From Sedimenticola selenatireducens (GTDB taxonomy: Bacteria; Pseudomonadota; Gammaproteobacteria; Chromatiales; Chromatiaceae): 64,000 nucleotides of DNA. The notes under the pieces are model-generated. The model did not search any database. It worked only from the letters and a program-made list of their open reading frames with translations, and was not told where the DNA came from. Of this stretch, positions 44,721 to 53,839 are shown piece by piece. The DNA lies in the NCBI RefSeq assembly GCF_007625115.1, contig NZ_VMNH01000018.1, positions 1-64,000 of the forward strand, given 5' to 3'. A program made the translations under genes and the position numbers. Within the stretch, counting starts at the first letter, position 1. Each line of letters starts with the position of its first letter.

Positions 44721-44753
44721 TAGTTAAGTAATATTGTAACTAAAGATTAGTTA
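44721..44753. promoter_or_regulatory. Candidate LysR-type operator
   Basis: Three alternating half-sites, TAGTTA (44721-44726), TAACTA (44737-44742) and TAGTTA (44748-44753), form overlapping inverted repeats in the AT-rich gap between the divergent LysR gene and the aminotransferase gene. LysR regulators bind such dyads, and the T-N11-A geometry is approximately met. Confidence 0.5.
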
Positions 44754-44826
44754 ATTCAAATTTATTTAACTGAGTGAATGAGGCAGACTAAAATTTGTTG
44801 ACAATCGCAGGAGCGAGGCAGGCCTT

Positions 44827-46167
44827 ATGACCACATGTAAAACCGACCTGAGTGCAGGCCTGAGCCGAGAGGCGTTAGAGGCGCATTGGATGCCTTTTAC
44901 TGGCAACAGGGAGTTCAAACAGAACCCTCGAATGGTGGTGGCTGCAGAGGGGAACTATTATCAGAGTGCTGATGGCAGGCAGATCCTGGATGGTCTTTCC
45001 GGACTCTGGTGTTGTGGCGCTGGGCATAACAGGAAAGAGATTGCCGAGGCCATTACCAAGCAGCTTGCTACTCTGGACTATTCACCGGGTTTTCAGTTTG
45101 GCCATCCCCTCTCTTTTGAGCTGGCCAATCGTCTCAAGGCGATGACACCCGAGGGGCTTGATTATGTCTTCTTCTCAAATTCGGGATCAGAGGCGGTTGA
45201 GACATCTCTGAAGATGGCTCGGGCCTACTGGCGATTAAAAGGTATGCCGACAAAGACCAAGTTGATTGGTCGGGTCAAGGGCTATCATGGCGTCAACTTT
45301 GGCGGCATCAGTCTGGGTGGCATTGGTCCCAATAGAAAACTGTTTGGTACTTTGCTCGATGCCGATCATCTGCCGCATACTTTGTTGTCAGAGAATGCCT
45401 TTAGCAAGGGGATGCCCGAGCAGGGTGCGGAGCTGGCGGATCAACTCGAAGAGTTGGTAGCGCTGCATGATGCCTCCAACATTGCGGCGGTGATTGTTGA
45501 GCCGTTCGCGGGATCTGCTGGAGTCATCGTGCCACCCAAGGGGTATCTGCAGCGTTTACGCGCTATCTGTGACAAGCATGACATCCTGCTGATCTTTGAT
45601 GAGGTGATTACAGGTTTTGGGCGCACCGGTCACCTCTTCGGTTCTGATGCATTTGGTGTGATTCCCGATATCATGAATGTGGCTAAGGGGTTGACCAATG
45701 GTGTGATACCCATGGGGGCTACTATCGCCCGACATGATATCTACCAGACCTTTATGTCCCAGGGCGGCCCCGACTATATGGTGGAGTTTCCCCATGGGTA
45801 TACCTACTCGGCCCATCCGGTTGCCTGTGCGGCGGGGCTTGCCGCGTTATCCCTGTTTGAGCGGGAACATCTTGCTGATAGCGCACGCGAGATGGCACCT
45901 TATTTTGAGTCAGGCCTGCATAGTCTGAAAGGGCATCCGCTGATTACTGATATCCGCAATTTTGGGCTGGCAGGTGCCTTGCAAATTGCGCCCTATCCTG
46001 GTGAGCCGGCACGACGTCCTTTTGAAATCGCCATGAAATGTTGGGAGCGCGGCGTCTATGTTCGCTATGGTGGGGATACGATTCAGTTAGGCCCTTCATT
46101 GGTTATTCAGAAGGATGAAATCGACCAGTTGGTGAATGTCTTGGGCGATGTAATGAGTGAGTCCTAG
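44827..46167 (+). CDS. bauA: Omega-amino acid (beta-alanine):pyruvate aminotransferase
   Basis: Class III PLP-dependent aminotransferase of 446 residues that converts beta-alanine plus pyruvate to malonate semialdehyde plus alanine. It shows the features of the omega-amino acid:pyruvate subgroup: WMPFTGNREFKQNPRM, GLSGLWCCGAGHNRKEI, FFSNSGSEAVETSLKMA, RVKGYHGVNFGGISLGG, PLP-contacting Asp258 in IFDEVITGFGR and Schiff-base Lys287 in NVAKGLTNG. A dehydrogenase gene follows by 69 bp and a LysR gene diverges. Taurine or hypotaurine as alternative donors cannot be excluded. Confidence 0.88.
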   Translation: MTTCKTDLSAGLSREALEAHWMPFTGNREFKQNPRMVVAAEGNYYQSADGRQILDGLSGLWCCGAGHNRKEIAEAITKQLATLDYSPGFQFGHPLSFELANRLKAMTPEGLDYVFFSNSGSEAVETSLKMARAYWRLKGMPTKTKLIGRVKGYHGVNFGGISLGGIGPNRKLFGTLLDADHLPHTLLSENAFSKGMPEQGAELADQLEELVALHDASNIAAVIVEPFAGSAGVIVPPKGYLQRLRAICDKHDILLIFDEVITGFGRTGHLFGSDAFGVIPDIMNVAKGLTNGVIPMGATIARHDIYQTFMSQGGPDYMVEFPHGYTYSAHPVACAAGLAALSLFEREHLADSAREMAPYFESGLHSLKGHPLITDIRNFGLAGALQIAPYPGEPARRPFEIAMKCWERGVYVRYGGDTIQLGPSLVIQKDEIDQLVNVLGDVMSES

Positions 46168-46236
46168 TCATGTTGGGAGCAACCCGGCTTGGCTAATTTT
46201 CTAAGCTAATAATTTGTGGCATTACCAGGAGTCTTC

Positions 46237-47730
46237 ATGAACAGTGTTGGACACTTTATCAATGGTCGTACCATAGCGTCCGATGATCGTACAGAGTCGG
46301 TCTATAATCCGGCGACGGGAGAGGTTACCAAATCTGTTTCACTGGCATCGATCCGGACTGTTAAACAGGCTATTACTGCCGCTGAGGCTGCTTTCCCGGC
46401 TTGGCGGGATACGCCACCGCTTAAGCGGGCGCAGGTCATGTTCCGTTATAAACAGTTGCTGGAACAGCATGCTGATGAGATTTGCGGATTGATCACTGAT
46501 GAACATGGCAAGGTGCTGGATGATGCCATGGGCGAACTGGTCCGTGGTATTGAAGTGGTTGAATATGCCTGTGGAGCACCCGAGTTACTAAAGGGAGAAT
46601 TCTCCAAAGGAGTAGGGCCTGGAATTGACTCCTGGTCAGAATTTCAACCGCTCGGCGTGGTAGCGGGCATTACCCCGTTTAATTTCCCGGTGATGGTGCC
46701 GATGTGGATGTTTCCTCTTGCATTGGTTTGCGGAAATACCTTTATTCTTAAACCCTCTGAGCGGGACCCTTCCGCCCCCATGCGTATCGCAGAGCTGTTG
46801 CACCAAGCGGGTTTACCAGAGGGTGTATTCAATCTGGTGAATGGCGATAAGGAGGCCGTTGATTGCTTACTGACGGATCCTCGGGTCCAGGCCGTCAGCT
46901 TTGTCGGATCAACCCTGGTGGCGGAGTCCATTTACCGGACGGGCACAGCGGCAGGGAAGCGGGTGCAGGCGCTCGGTGGTGCGAAAAATCACGCCGTGGT
47001 GATGCCGGATGCCGACCTGGATAATGTTGTGAATGCTTTGATGGGGGCGGCCTACGGTTCCTGCGGTGAGCGCTGTATGGCGATCTCCGTGGTAGTTTGT
47101 ATCGGCGATGAAGTGGCGGATGAGCTAGTTGCAAAACTGGCAGATCAATTGTTGCGATTAAAGATTCGCCCGGGGTGTGAGAGTGGCAGTGAAATGGGTC
47201 CCCTTGTCACCGAGCAACATCTGCAAAAGGTACGAAGTTATGTTAATCAAGGGGTAAGGGAAGGGGCTGAATTGGTCGTTGATGGGCGGAATCTGCAAGT
47301 TGACGGCCATGAAAAAGGTTTTTTCCTGGGCGGCTGTCTGTTTGATCGTGTGACACAGACGATGTCAATCTACCGGGAAGAGATCTTCGGGCCAGTGCTT
47401 TGTGTCGTCAGGGCAGAGAGCCTGCAGCAGGCGATGACGTTGATTAATGACCATGAATATGGAAATGGCACCTGCATCTTCACTCGGGATGGTGAGGCGG
47501 CGCGCTATTTTAGCGATCATATTCGTGTGGGCATGGTCGGGGTAAATGTGCCACTTCCTGTCCCTGTCGCTTACCACAGTTTTGGCGGTTGGAAGCGCTC
47601 ACTGTTTGGTGATCTTTATGCCTACGGGCCGGATGCTATTCGCTTTTACACGCGGCGCAAGACCATCACCCAACGCTGGCCCTCAGCTACCCTCCGGGAG
47701 GGGAGTAAGTTCAGTTTTCCGACACACTGA
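46237..47730 (+). CDS. mmsA: CoA-acylating (methyl)malonate-semialdehyde dehydrogenase
   Basis: Converts malonate semialdehyde to acetyl-CoA (or methylmalonate semialdehyde to propionyl-CoA) with NAD+ and CoA. The catalytic Cys280 lies in YGSCGERCMAISV. The general-base Glu of hydrolytic aldehyde dehydrogenases is replaced by Asn in LGGAKNHAVVMPDAD, the marker of the CoA-dependent subfamily. The ATG at 46237 has GGAG six bases upstream and gives 497 residues, the usual length; the GTG at 46216 is less likely. After the bauA-like gene this is the bauC/mmsA step of beta-alanine degradation. Confidence 0.92.
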   Translation: MNSVGHFINGRTIASDDRTESVYNPATGEVTKSVSLASIRTVKQAITAAEAAFPAWRDTPPLKRAQVMFRYKQLLEQHADEICGLITDEHGKVLDDAMGELVRGIEVVEYACGAPELLKGEFSKGVGPGIDSWSEFQPLGVVAGITPFNFPVMVPMWMFPLALVCGNTFILKPSERDPSAPMRIAELLHQAGLPEGVFNLVNGDKEAVDCLLTDPRVQAVSFVGSTLVAESIYRTGTAAGKRVQALGGAKNHAVVMPDADLDNVVNALMGAAYGSCGERCMAISVVVCIGDEVADELVAKLADQLLRLKIRPGCESGSEMGPLVTEQHLQKVRSYVNQGVREGAELVVDGRNLQVDGHEKGFFLGGCLFDRVTQTMSIYREEIFGPVLCVVRAESLQQAMTLINDHEYGNGTCIFTRDGEAARYFSDHIRVGMVGVNVPLPVPVAYHSFGGWKRSLFGDLYAYGPDAIRFYTRRKTITQRWPSATLREGSKFSFPTH

Positions 47731-47931
47731 TTCAGCAGGTCAAAGACTCAACTAAAATTCAAAACATATCTAAATTCCCTTAAGAATTTACTAATGTGAC
47801 CGCTAGAAACTGTGAACCGGCTCACATGGTCGTCGGTGCAGCACCCTGATTGTATTGGGTAGGTGAAGTTATTTCCGGGCAGGATGAACCCGATCTACAG
47901 GTAGCATAATAGGCTGCCTGAATGATTCCAT

Positions 47932-50121
47932 ATGAAAAAAATCCACTGGGATGAAGGGCTTAGTATTGGTGAGTCTGCTCTTGATGAGGAGCACCGGCAA
48001 CTCATCGCACTACTGAATAGTCTTATTGATCTGATTGATGAATCGCCTGATCTTGAGCGGGTCCACCGAATTCTGGATGAGCTGGAGTCACAAGCCGCAC
48101 GTCACAGTCGACATGAAGAGACATTCAGCGTCCATGCAGGTGCTGCGTTTAAGGAGGAGCAGCGTCGAGAGCACCACGAGTTCCGCAGCGCAATCATTGG
48201 GGCGCGCAGTCAGCTCAATCCCAAAGATCTTGAGAATTCACTCATTGATCTGACCGAGTCACTGGTCAGTCTGTTGATCAATCATATCATTGACCAGGAC
48301 CTTGACCTTGCTCCTCTCCTGGCTGAGCGTGAGGTGAAAGAACACTCTCTCGCCGAATTCCTGGTGCGCCGATTCCAAAAGATATCCTTGGTGCGTGGAC
48401 TTGAGATGCTGGTGTTTATCTCCCTGCTGCCCATGCTGGTTTTTGCCGGGATGATTATGTATGAAGCCTGGCAGGTCGCGGTACGAGCCAATGATGTGGC
48501 GCACTTGGCTTCATTCAGTGAACGCGTTGGTAATCTGGCCCACGAACTGCAAAAAGAGCGAGGCCTGAGTGCCGGCTATCTCACGAGCGATGATAAGGCT
48601 TATAGGGCGGCGCTAACGCTGCAGCGAAAATACAGTGACGATTCATTGGCCCAGCTTAGCAGGAGTGTCACTACGCAGAGACTGGAAAATAGGTTATCCA
48701 CGATAGGTGATATGGCTGCTGTGGCAATGGTGCGAATGAAGCGATTGGAGGGGGTCCGTGAGAGGGTGGATCGCAACGGTTTGGCCCCGCAAGTGAGTTT
48801 TAATCTGTTTACTGAGTTGATCTCTGAATTGACGGGGCTGTCCAATCAAATCGCCAATGTTTCAAGGCATGAGGGCGCTTCTGAACTGTTTCAGGCCAAT
48901 GCAATATTAATTCATCTCGGTGAAATGGCTGGCCAGGAACGCGCCGTCAATGCAGCAGCCTTCGGTCGCGGCAAGCTGACTCCCGCCGAGTATCGTCTTT
49001 TGGTAACGCTTACGTCAGAGCAGCAATCACTAAAGCGGCAGTTTAGAACCTTTGTGAATGAAGAGACCTGGCTGACATGGCAGCAATGGTTTAATTCCGA
49101 CGTAATCACAGATTATCAGCGATTCAGTGACTATGCCTTGGAGCAGGGTAGCGACAGAGCGGCACTGTCGATCGACAGTTATACCTGGTTCAAGGCGGCG
49201 ACCCAAAGGATAAATTTAATTAGGGATTTTCAACGAGAATTGATTAAGCAGCTGCTGAAAGAGATGAGCCGTCAACGGAGCCGGTCCACAGCTTTGTTTA
49301 TGGCCACAGTTTTTGGTGGGGGGGCTATGGTGTTGTTTATCGGTTATATGGCACTTCAGCTTGCGCGCTCGATCAGACTGCCAATTGTCAGCCTTACGGA
49401 AGGTATGCGTGGACTCACTGAAGGAGATAAGACGGTGCGGATCCCCTTTTCCAGCAGACAGGATGAGTTGGGGGATATGGTGTCTGCTTATGAGACGTTT
49501 CGTCGTAAGTTGATCCGTTCTGATGTGCTGTCCATGGGGCAAGAGCTAAAGCCGCTCGCGACGAGTAGATATGCGTTGGCATTGAGACGTACAACAGAAA
49601 AGGGTGAAGAGTATAAGCGGCTTGCCAGTATTGATGCCCTAACGGGCGTTTCTAATCGAAGAGAGTTCATGGCGCTTGCCAAGAAAGAAGTGTCCCGATT
49701 GCAGCGGCACGAAGATCAGTTGTCCGTGCTGATATTGGATGTGGACTATTTCAAGCGGATTAACGACACCTATGGTCATTCAGAAGGGGACCGGGTGCTC
49801 AAGATTGTGGCGCAGTCGATAGCGGCCGCTTTACGAGAAGCAGATGTGCTCGGCCGTATCGGGGGCGAGGAGTTTGCGGTTTTGTTACCGTCGACCGATG
49901 AAACGGCGGCACAGGTCACAGCAGAGCGGATTCGCAGTGCCATTGAAGGGTTGCGTATACAGATAGGGGAGCAAGAGATTCAGATCACCATCAGTATTGG
50001 AGTGACTGAGTATCAAGTGACAGAGAGCCTTATCGATCCCGCTATGTTGAGGGCAGACAAGGCGCTTTATCAGGCAAAGCATGGAGGGCGAAACAGGATC
50101 TGTTTTGAGCGACCAGCCTAG
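47932..50121 (+). CDS. Hemerythrin-NIT-HAMP-GGDEF diguanylate cyclase
   Basis: A 729-residue membrane protein. Order: N-terminal bacteriohemerythrin domain (1-130), helix 1 (about 155-177), periplasmic NIT nitrate/nitrite-sensing domain (about 185-445, with NLAHELQKERGLSAGYL), helix 2 (about 452-475), HAMP (476-525) and GGDEF (about 560-725). The catalytic motif GGEEF is at 644-648, with an RxxD inhibitory site (READ) five residues before. Hemerythrin ligands His21, His58, Glu62, His81, His118 and Asp123 are present, but the first His of the usual HxxxH pair is Gln77 (QRREH). The protein may combine oxygen or redox sensing inside with nitrogen-oxide sensing outside to set c-di-GMP. It is alone in its transcription unit, with a terminator after it. 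Confidence 0.9.
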   Translation: MKKIHWDEGLSIGESALDEEHRQLIALLNSLIDLIDESPDLERVHRILDELESQAARHSRHEETFSVHAGAAFKEEQRREHHEFRSAIIGARSQLNPKDLENSLIDLTESLVSLLINHIIDQDLDLAPLLAEREVKEHSLAEFLVRRFQKISLVRGLEMLVFISLLPMLVFAGMIMYEAWQVAVRANDVAHLASFSERVGNLAHELQKERGLSAGYLTSDDKAYRAALTLQRKYSDDSLAQLSRSVTTQRLENRLSTIGDMAAVAMVRMKRLEGVRERVDRNGLAPQVSFNLFTELISELTGLSNQIANVSRHEGASELFQANAILIHLGEMAGQERAVNAAAFGRGKLTPAEYRLLVTLTSEQQSLKRQFRTFVNEETWLTWQQWFNSDVITDYQRFSDYALEQGSDRAALSIDSYTWFKAATQRINLIRDFQRELIKQLLKEMSRQRSRSTALFMATVFGGGAMVLFIGYMALQLARSIRLPIVSLTEGMRGLTEGDKTVRIPFSSRQDELGDMVSAYETFRRKLIRSDVLSMGQELKPLATSRYALALRRTTEKGEEYKRLASIDALTGVSNRREFMALAKKEVSRLQRHEDQLSVLILDVDYFKRINDTYGHSEGDRVLKIVAQSIAAALREADVLGRIGGEEFAVLLPSTDETAAQVTAERIRSAIEGLRIQIGEQEIQITISIGVTEYQVTESLIDPAMLRADKALYQAKHGGRNRICFERPA

Positions 50122-50138
50122 GCCCCTTTTCTCATGAG

Positions 50139-50167
50139 GAGTGTCCCGGCCAAAAGCCAGGACACTC
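50139..50167. terminator. Hairpin between convergent GGDEF and rph genes
   Basis: GAGTGTCC (50139-50146) pairs with GGACACTC (50160-50167), and an inner GGC/GCC extends the stem. It lies in the 69-bp gap between the two stop codons. The U tract is weak in both directions. Confidence 0.55.
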
Positions 50168-50190
50168 GTTTAGCGGCGGATTAACCTGTG

Positions 50191-50907
50191 CTAGGGATTG
50201 AGTGCCGACTGTTGTACGCTCATGATCTCCCGGATACCTTTGTCAGCCAGTGCCAGCATGTCGTTCAGCTCTTGCATATGGAAGGCATGTCCCTCGGCGG
50301 TTCCCTGGACTTCAATAAAGGCGCCCGCATCATTCATCACCACATTCATATCGGTCTCTGCCTGAGAATCCTCGGCGTAATCAAGATCGAGTACCGGAGT
50401 ACCCTGGTAGATGCCGACAGAGACCGATGCCAGTTGACCGTGTATCGGGTCCTTTTTCAGGCGTCCTGACTGGGTGAGGTTGGTAATGGCGTCACAGAGT
50501 GCCACATAGGCCCCGGAGATTGAGGCGGTACGTGTGCCGCCATCGGCCTGAATGACATCGCAATCAAGTGTGATGGTGCGTTCACCCAAGGCAGTAAGGT
50601 CTGTTACAGCGCGTAGACTGCGGCCGATTAATCGTTGTATCTCCAGGGTGCGACCGCCCTGTTTTCCCCGGCTTGCCTCCCGCCCCATTCGGCTGTCTGT
50701 TGAACGGGGCAGCATGCCGTACTCGGCTGTCACCCAGCCTTTTCCGCTACCTTTCAGAAATGGGGGAACACGCTCCTCGACAGAAGCGGTGCAGATCACC
50801 TTCGTGTCTCCAAAACAGATCAGCACGGAACCCTCTGCGTGTTTGGTGAAGTTACGGGTGATCTGGATGGTGCGCATTTGATCTGGCGTTCTGCCGCTGG
50901 GTCTCAT
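50191..50907 (-). CDS. rph: Ribonuclease PH
   Basis: Phosphorolytic 3'-to-5' exoribonuclease that trims tRNA 3' ends. At 238 residues it has the family length. Typical blocks are [62 protein letters not shown] and [16 protein letters not shown]. It is the last gene of the minus-strand kinase-phosphatase-rph unit, its start overlapping the phosphatase stop by one base (TAATG) with AGGAG before it. Confidence 0.96.
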   Translation of the reverse strand: MRPSGRTPDQMRTIQITRNFTKHAEGSVLICFGDTKVICTASVEERVPPFLKGSGKGWVTAEYGMLPRSTDSRMGREASRGKQGGRTLEIQRLIGRSLRAVTDLTALGERTITLDCDVIQADGGTRTASISGAYVALCDAITNLTQSGRLKKDPIHGQLASVSVGIYQGTPVLDLDYAEDSQAETDMNVVMNDAGAFIEVQGTAEGHAFHMQELNDMLALADKGIREIMSVQQSALNP

Positions 50908-51785
50908 TATTTCTCCTGCTTGGTTTCGGTTTCAAAATTACTGATAGCATTCTGAAGTTCGGCAATCGCCTGGGCCAGATTGCTCTCTTCCTGGGTGGTC
51001 TTGGTATCAGATTGTTGGGGAGTGGTACGATCCTGATCGTCTTCCTGCATCTTGAGCGCGATCAGCGTGATGTTATCACTGTCTGGGAATGCCTTATGCG
51101 CCGCCTGCTCTGCCAGCGACTGGATCGCTTCTGCCAGTGGTAGATGGCTAAATAGCGCGTTCAAAATATCGGTCTCATTGATGCTGCCCCAAAGCCCATC
51201 ACTGCACAGGAGCAGGATATCTCCCTTCTCAAGTATCTGCTTTCCCAGGGTGACATCGGGAGAGTTCAGTGATCCACCTAAACATCGCGTAACATAGTTG
51301 CGTTGCGGGTGGGCCTTTTGCTCTTTGGCGGTGATCACACCCTGCTGCTTTAGGCGCTCGACATAAGAGTGGTCGATGGTTTTTGAGAGTACCCTGCGTT
51401 CTCTCAACAGATAGAGCCGGCTATCTCCTGCATGTGCCCAATGCGCTACATTCTTCTGAACCAGGCAGGCCACTGCTGTAGTGCGTGGATCAATCGCGGG
51501 TTGCTGGTCGTAGCCGAAGGCAATAATATTTTCATGTGCCTTGTGCAGCAGGCGTGTCAGAAAACCGTTCGGATTGAGTATCGGGTGGGGTGTGCGATCA
51601 AAATAGTTACGGCAGGTGTCGACCAGTACCTGAGCCGCTGCTTCACCGCGTGGGTGTCCGCCCATACCGTCAGCGAGACCGAGAAGCACGGTGTCTCCAT
51701 CACTGACCAGGATGCATCGATCCTGATTGATTTTTCGGTCACCTATCAGACTGCTATGAGCCGATTCTCCGGGTCTAATGCTCAT
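50907..51785 (-). CDS. PP2C-type serine/threonine protein phosphatase
   Basis: A 292-residue metal-dependent phosphatase: metal-binding Asp22 (NQDRC), Asp39-Gly40 in [39 protein letters not shown] and [11 protein letters not shown] charged C-terminal tail (about 245-292) is predicted to be a flexible or coiled segment. It overlaps the upstream kinase by 4 bp and rph by 1 bp, so the three are one operon. It most likely reverses the neighbouring kinase's phosphorylations. Confidence 0.92.
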   Translation of the reverse strand: MSIRPGESAHSSLIGDRKINQDRCILVSDGDTVLLGLADGMGGHPRGEAAAQVLVDTCRNYFDRTPHPILNPNGFLTRLLHKAHENIIAFGYDQQPAIDPRTTAVACLVQKNVAHWAHAGDSRLYLLRERRVLSKTIDHSYVERLKQQGVITAKEQKAHPQRNYVTRCLGGSLNSPDVTLGKQILEKGDILLLCSDGLWGSINETDILNALFSHLPLAEAIQSLAEQAAHKAFPDSDNITLIALKMQEDDQDRTTPQQSDTKTTQEESNLAQAIAELQNAISNFETETKQEK

Positions 51786-52759
51786 TTCTGGTTATTCTCC
51801 GTGAAAAGGTTGTCCGCAGTTTCAAGTTTCGGTTGCTGATTGTTCTCAGGGCGACCCTGCTGTTGGGTAAGGGCATCCAGCATGATGCCGGCATTCTGCG
51901 GCCGCAGAAGGGGGTCAACCTCCATCGCCCAATCGATGACCTCGAGCAGAAATGCCGGATACTGTTTCTTGTAGAGACTGGCGATCGGTTTCATGGAATC
52001 TTTAGCGTGACGCTCGATCGCAGAGGGGGGTGGTTTACCCTCAATACAGGAACGCATTGTCGCGCCTATGGCATAAACATCACTCCAGGGGCCGACATAG
52101 CCAGAGGAATAGTACTGCTCAACCGGGGCAAATCCAGGTGTCACTACCTGGGAAGATTGGCGGCTGCGGGTCGTGGCAAACTGATGGACGGCGCCAAAAT
52201 CGAGCAGCAGTGGATTACCGCCGGGTCTCAAATGAATGTTACTTGGCTTGATGTCCAGGTGCAGGTGGCCCTCTGAATGGATGAGATTCAGTGCATCGAG
52301 TACTGCCGGAAAGACCGTTAACAGGAAGGTGGTACTGAGTCCGCCATTGCGCTTTTTGACATAGCTGCCGAGATTTTTTCCATGTTCGTAGTCCATGACC
52401 AGGTAGGCGGTGTTATTGGCCAGAAAGAATGTGCGCACATTGACGATGTTGGGATGGCGCAGCATGGCCAGCGCCTTGGCCTCCTGGTAGAAGAGCTTGC
52501 GGCCATTATGGAATGCGTCGCGTTGAGCGTCTCCACTGATCTGCACTTCGCCTGAGCTGTCACGTACGGCGAGTTTCTTCGGCAGATACTCTTTGATCAC
52601 TACGTGGTCCAGGCTATCTTCATCCTCGGCGAGGTAAATCAGGCTGAAACCGCCGCTACCGATCAGTTTAATGATCGAGTAGCAATCAATAACGACACCG
52701 GATGCTAAGCTGTCCCTGTTTTGTTCAGCGGATGAAGAAATGTTCTGCTCCAGATGCAC
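51782..52759 (-). CDS. Hanks-type serine/threonine protein kinase, soluble
   Basis: A 325-residue kinase domain without membrane anchor or extracellular repeats. Catalytic features: Gly-rich loop GSGGFS (34-39), ATP Lys56 in VVIKEYL, helix-C Glu93, catalytic loop HLDIKPSN (167-174) and metal-binding DFG at 187-189. The catalytic loop has His-Leu-Asp instead of His-Arg-Asp, so it is a non-RD kinase, possibly not regulated by activation-loop phosphorylation. The start is a GTG. It is translationally coupled to a PP2C gene and then rph, and is divergent from yicC. Substrates unknown; RNA-processing or stringent-response proteins are only suggested by location. Confidence 0.9.
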   Translation of the reverse strand: MHLEQNISSSAEQNRDSLASGVVIDCYSIIKLIGSGGFSLIYLAEDEDSLDHVVIKEYLPKKLAVRDSSGEVQISGDAQRDAFHNGRKLFYQEAKALAMLRHPNIVNVRTFFLANNTAYLVMDYEHGKNLGSYVKKRNGGLSTTFLLTVFPAVLDALNLIHSEGHLHLDIKPSNIHLRPGGNPLLLDFGAVHQFATTRSRQSSQVVTPGFAPVEQYYSSGYVGPWSDVYAIGATMRSCIEGKPPPSAIERHAKDSMKPIASLYKKQYPAFLLEVIDWAMEVDPLLRPQNAGIMLDALTQQQGRPENNQQPKLETADNLFTENNQK

Positions 52760-52905
52760 TCTGTTTCAATGCGCATTATGATACACGTATCCCTATCAGT
52801 AGTGCCGCTTGGTTTTTTGTGAAACTGATAGATGCATATGCATTACTGCGATGTTTTTATGAATAATACGCAGTACTCTTCCAAGTATAAATAATAGGTG
52901 CGCTC

Positions 52906-53772
52906 ATGATATGTAGTATGACCTCATTTTCAAGAAGGGAAAGCCGGGACGAGCAGGGTGAGCTGGTCTGTGAGCTGCGCTCAGTAAATCATCGTTATCT
53001 GGAGCTGTTTGTCCGTTTGCCTGAAGAGCTGCGTGCGCTGGAACCGCTGGTGAGAGAGCGGGTGGCAGCACGGCTGGGGCGCGGTAAAGTGGACTGTCTC
53101 TTTCGCTTTGTGCCATCAAAAACAGCGTCTGCCGGTGTTGCCGTTAATGAGCGCTTTGCACAACAGATCATTGATGCGGCAGGCGAGGTGGGACGATTGC
53201 TGCATGAGTCAGTACCTCCCCGTGCCATGGATATTCTCCGCTGGCCTGGTGTCCTGGAGACCGAAGAATTGGATCTGGGGCCTGTGCATAAAAGTGCGGC
53301 GGTGCTCCTTGAGCAGACCCTGGATGGGATGGTGGAGTCCAGGCAGCGCGAAGGCGGGCGATTGGCGGAGTTGATCGTTCAGCGTTGTGGCAGCATGCGG
53401 GAAGAGATCGCAAAGGTTAAAGTGCTGATGCCTCAGCTTCTAACCTCGCTGCGTGAGCGCTTGCGTAATCGTCTGGCTGAATTGACCGCTGAGTTAGATG
53501 AGGGGCGGATTGAGCAGGAGATGGTGTTGTTGACCCAGCGGCTGGATGTGGATGAGGAGATGGATCGTCTCCAGACTCATCTGGACGAGGTCGAGTCGGT
53601 CCTGACCCGTGATGAGCCGGTAGGGCGGCGGTTGGATTTCCTGATGCAGGAGTTGAATCGAGAGGCGAATACCCTGGCATCGAAATCCAATGACGTTGAG
53701 ATGACTCGGGTCTCGGTCGAACTGAAAGTACTGATCGAGCAGATTCGAGAGCAAGTGCAGAATATCGAATAA
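52906..53772 (+). CDS. yicC: YicC-family endoribonuclease-associated protein
   Basis: A 288-residue protein beginning MICSMTSFSRRE and containing ELRSVNHRYLELFVRLPEELR, the standard N-terminal block of the family. The C-terminal part has LDVDEEMDRLQTHLDEVESVL and GRRLDFLMQELNREANTLASKSND. Members have been linked to stress-related RNA turnover and act as endoribonucleases in some species. It heads the yicC-gmk-rpoZ-spoT series, a conserved gammaproteobacterial order. Confidence 0.92.
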   Translation: MICSMTSFSRRESRDEQGELVCELRSVNHRYLELFVRLPEELRALEPLVRERVAARLGRGKVDCLFRFVPSKTASAGVAVNERFAQQIIDAAGEVGRLLHESVPPRAMDILRWPGVLETEELDLGPVHKSAAVLLEQTLDGMVESRQREGGRLAELIVQRCGSMREEIAKVKVLMPQLLTSLRERLRNRLAELTAELDEGRIEQEMVLLTQRLDVDEEMDRLQTHLDEVESVLTRDEPVGRRLDFLMQELNREANTLASKSNDVEMTRVSVELKVLIEQIREQVQNIE

Positions 53773-53839
53773 CAGTTTGTGTATTGATAACGCCTTCTGG
53801 CATTGGCCAGATGGCGCAGTCCAAGTTAATGGAACAAGT

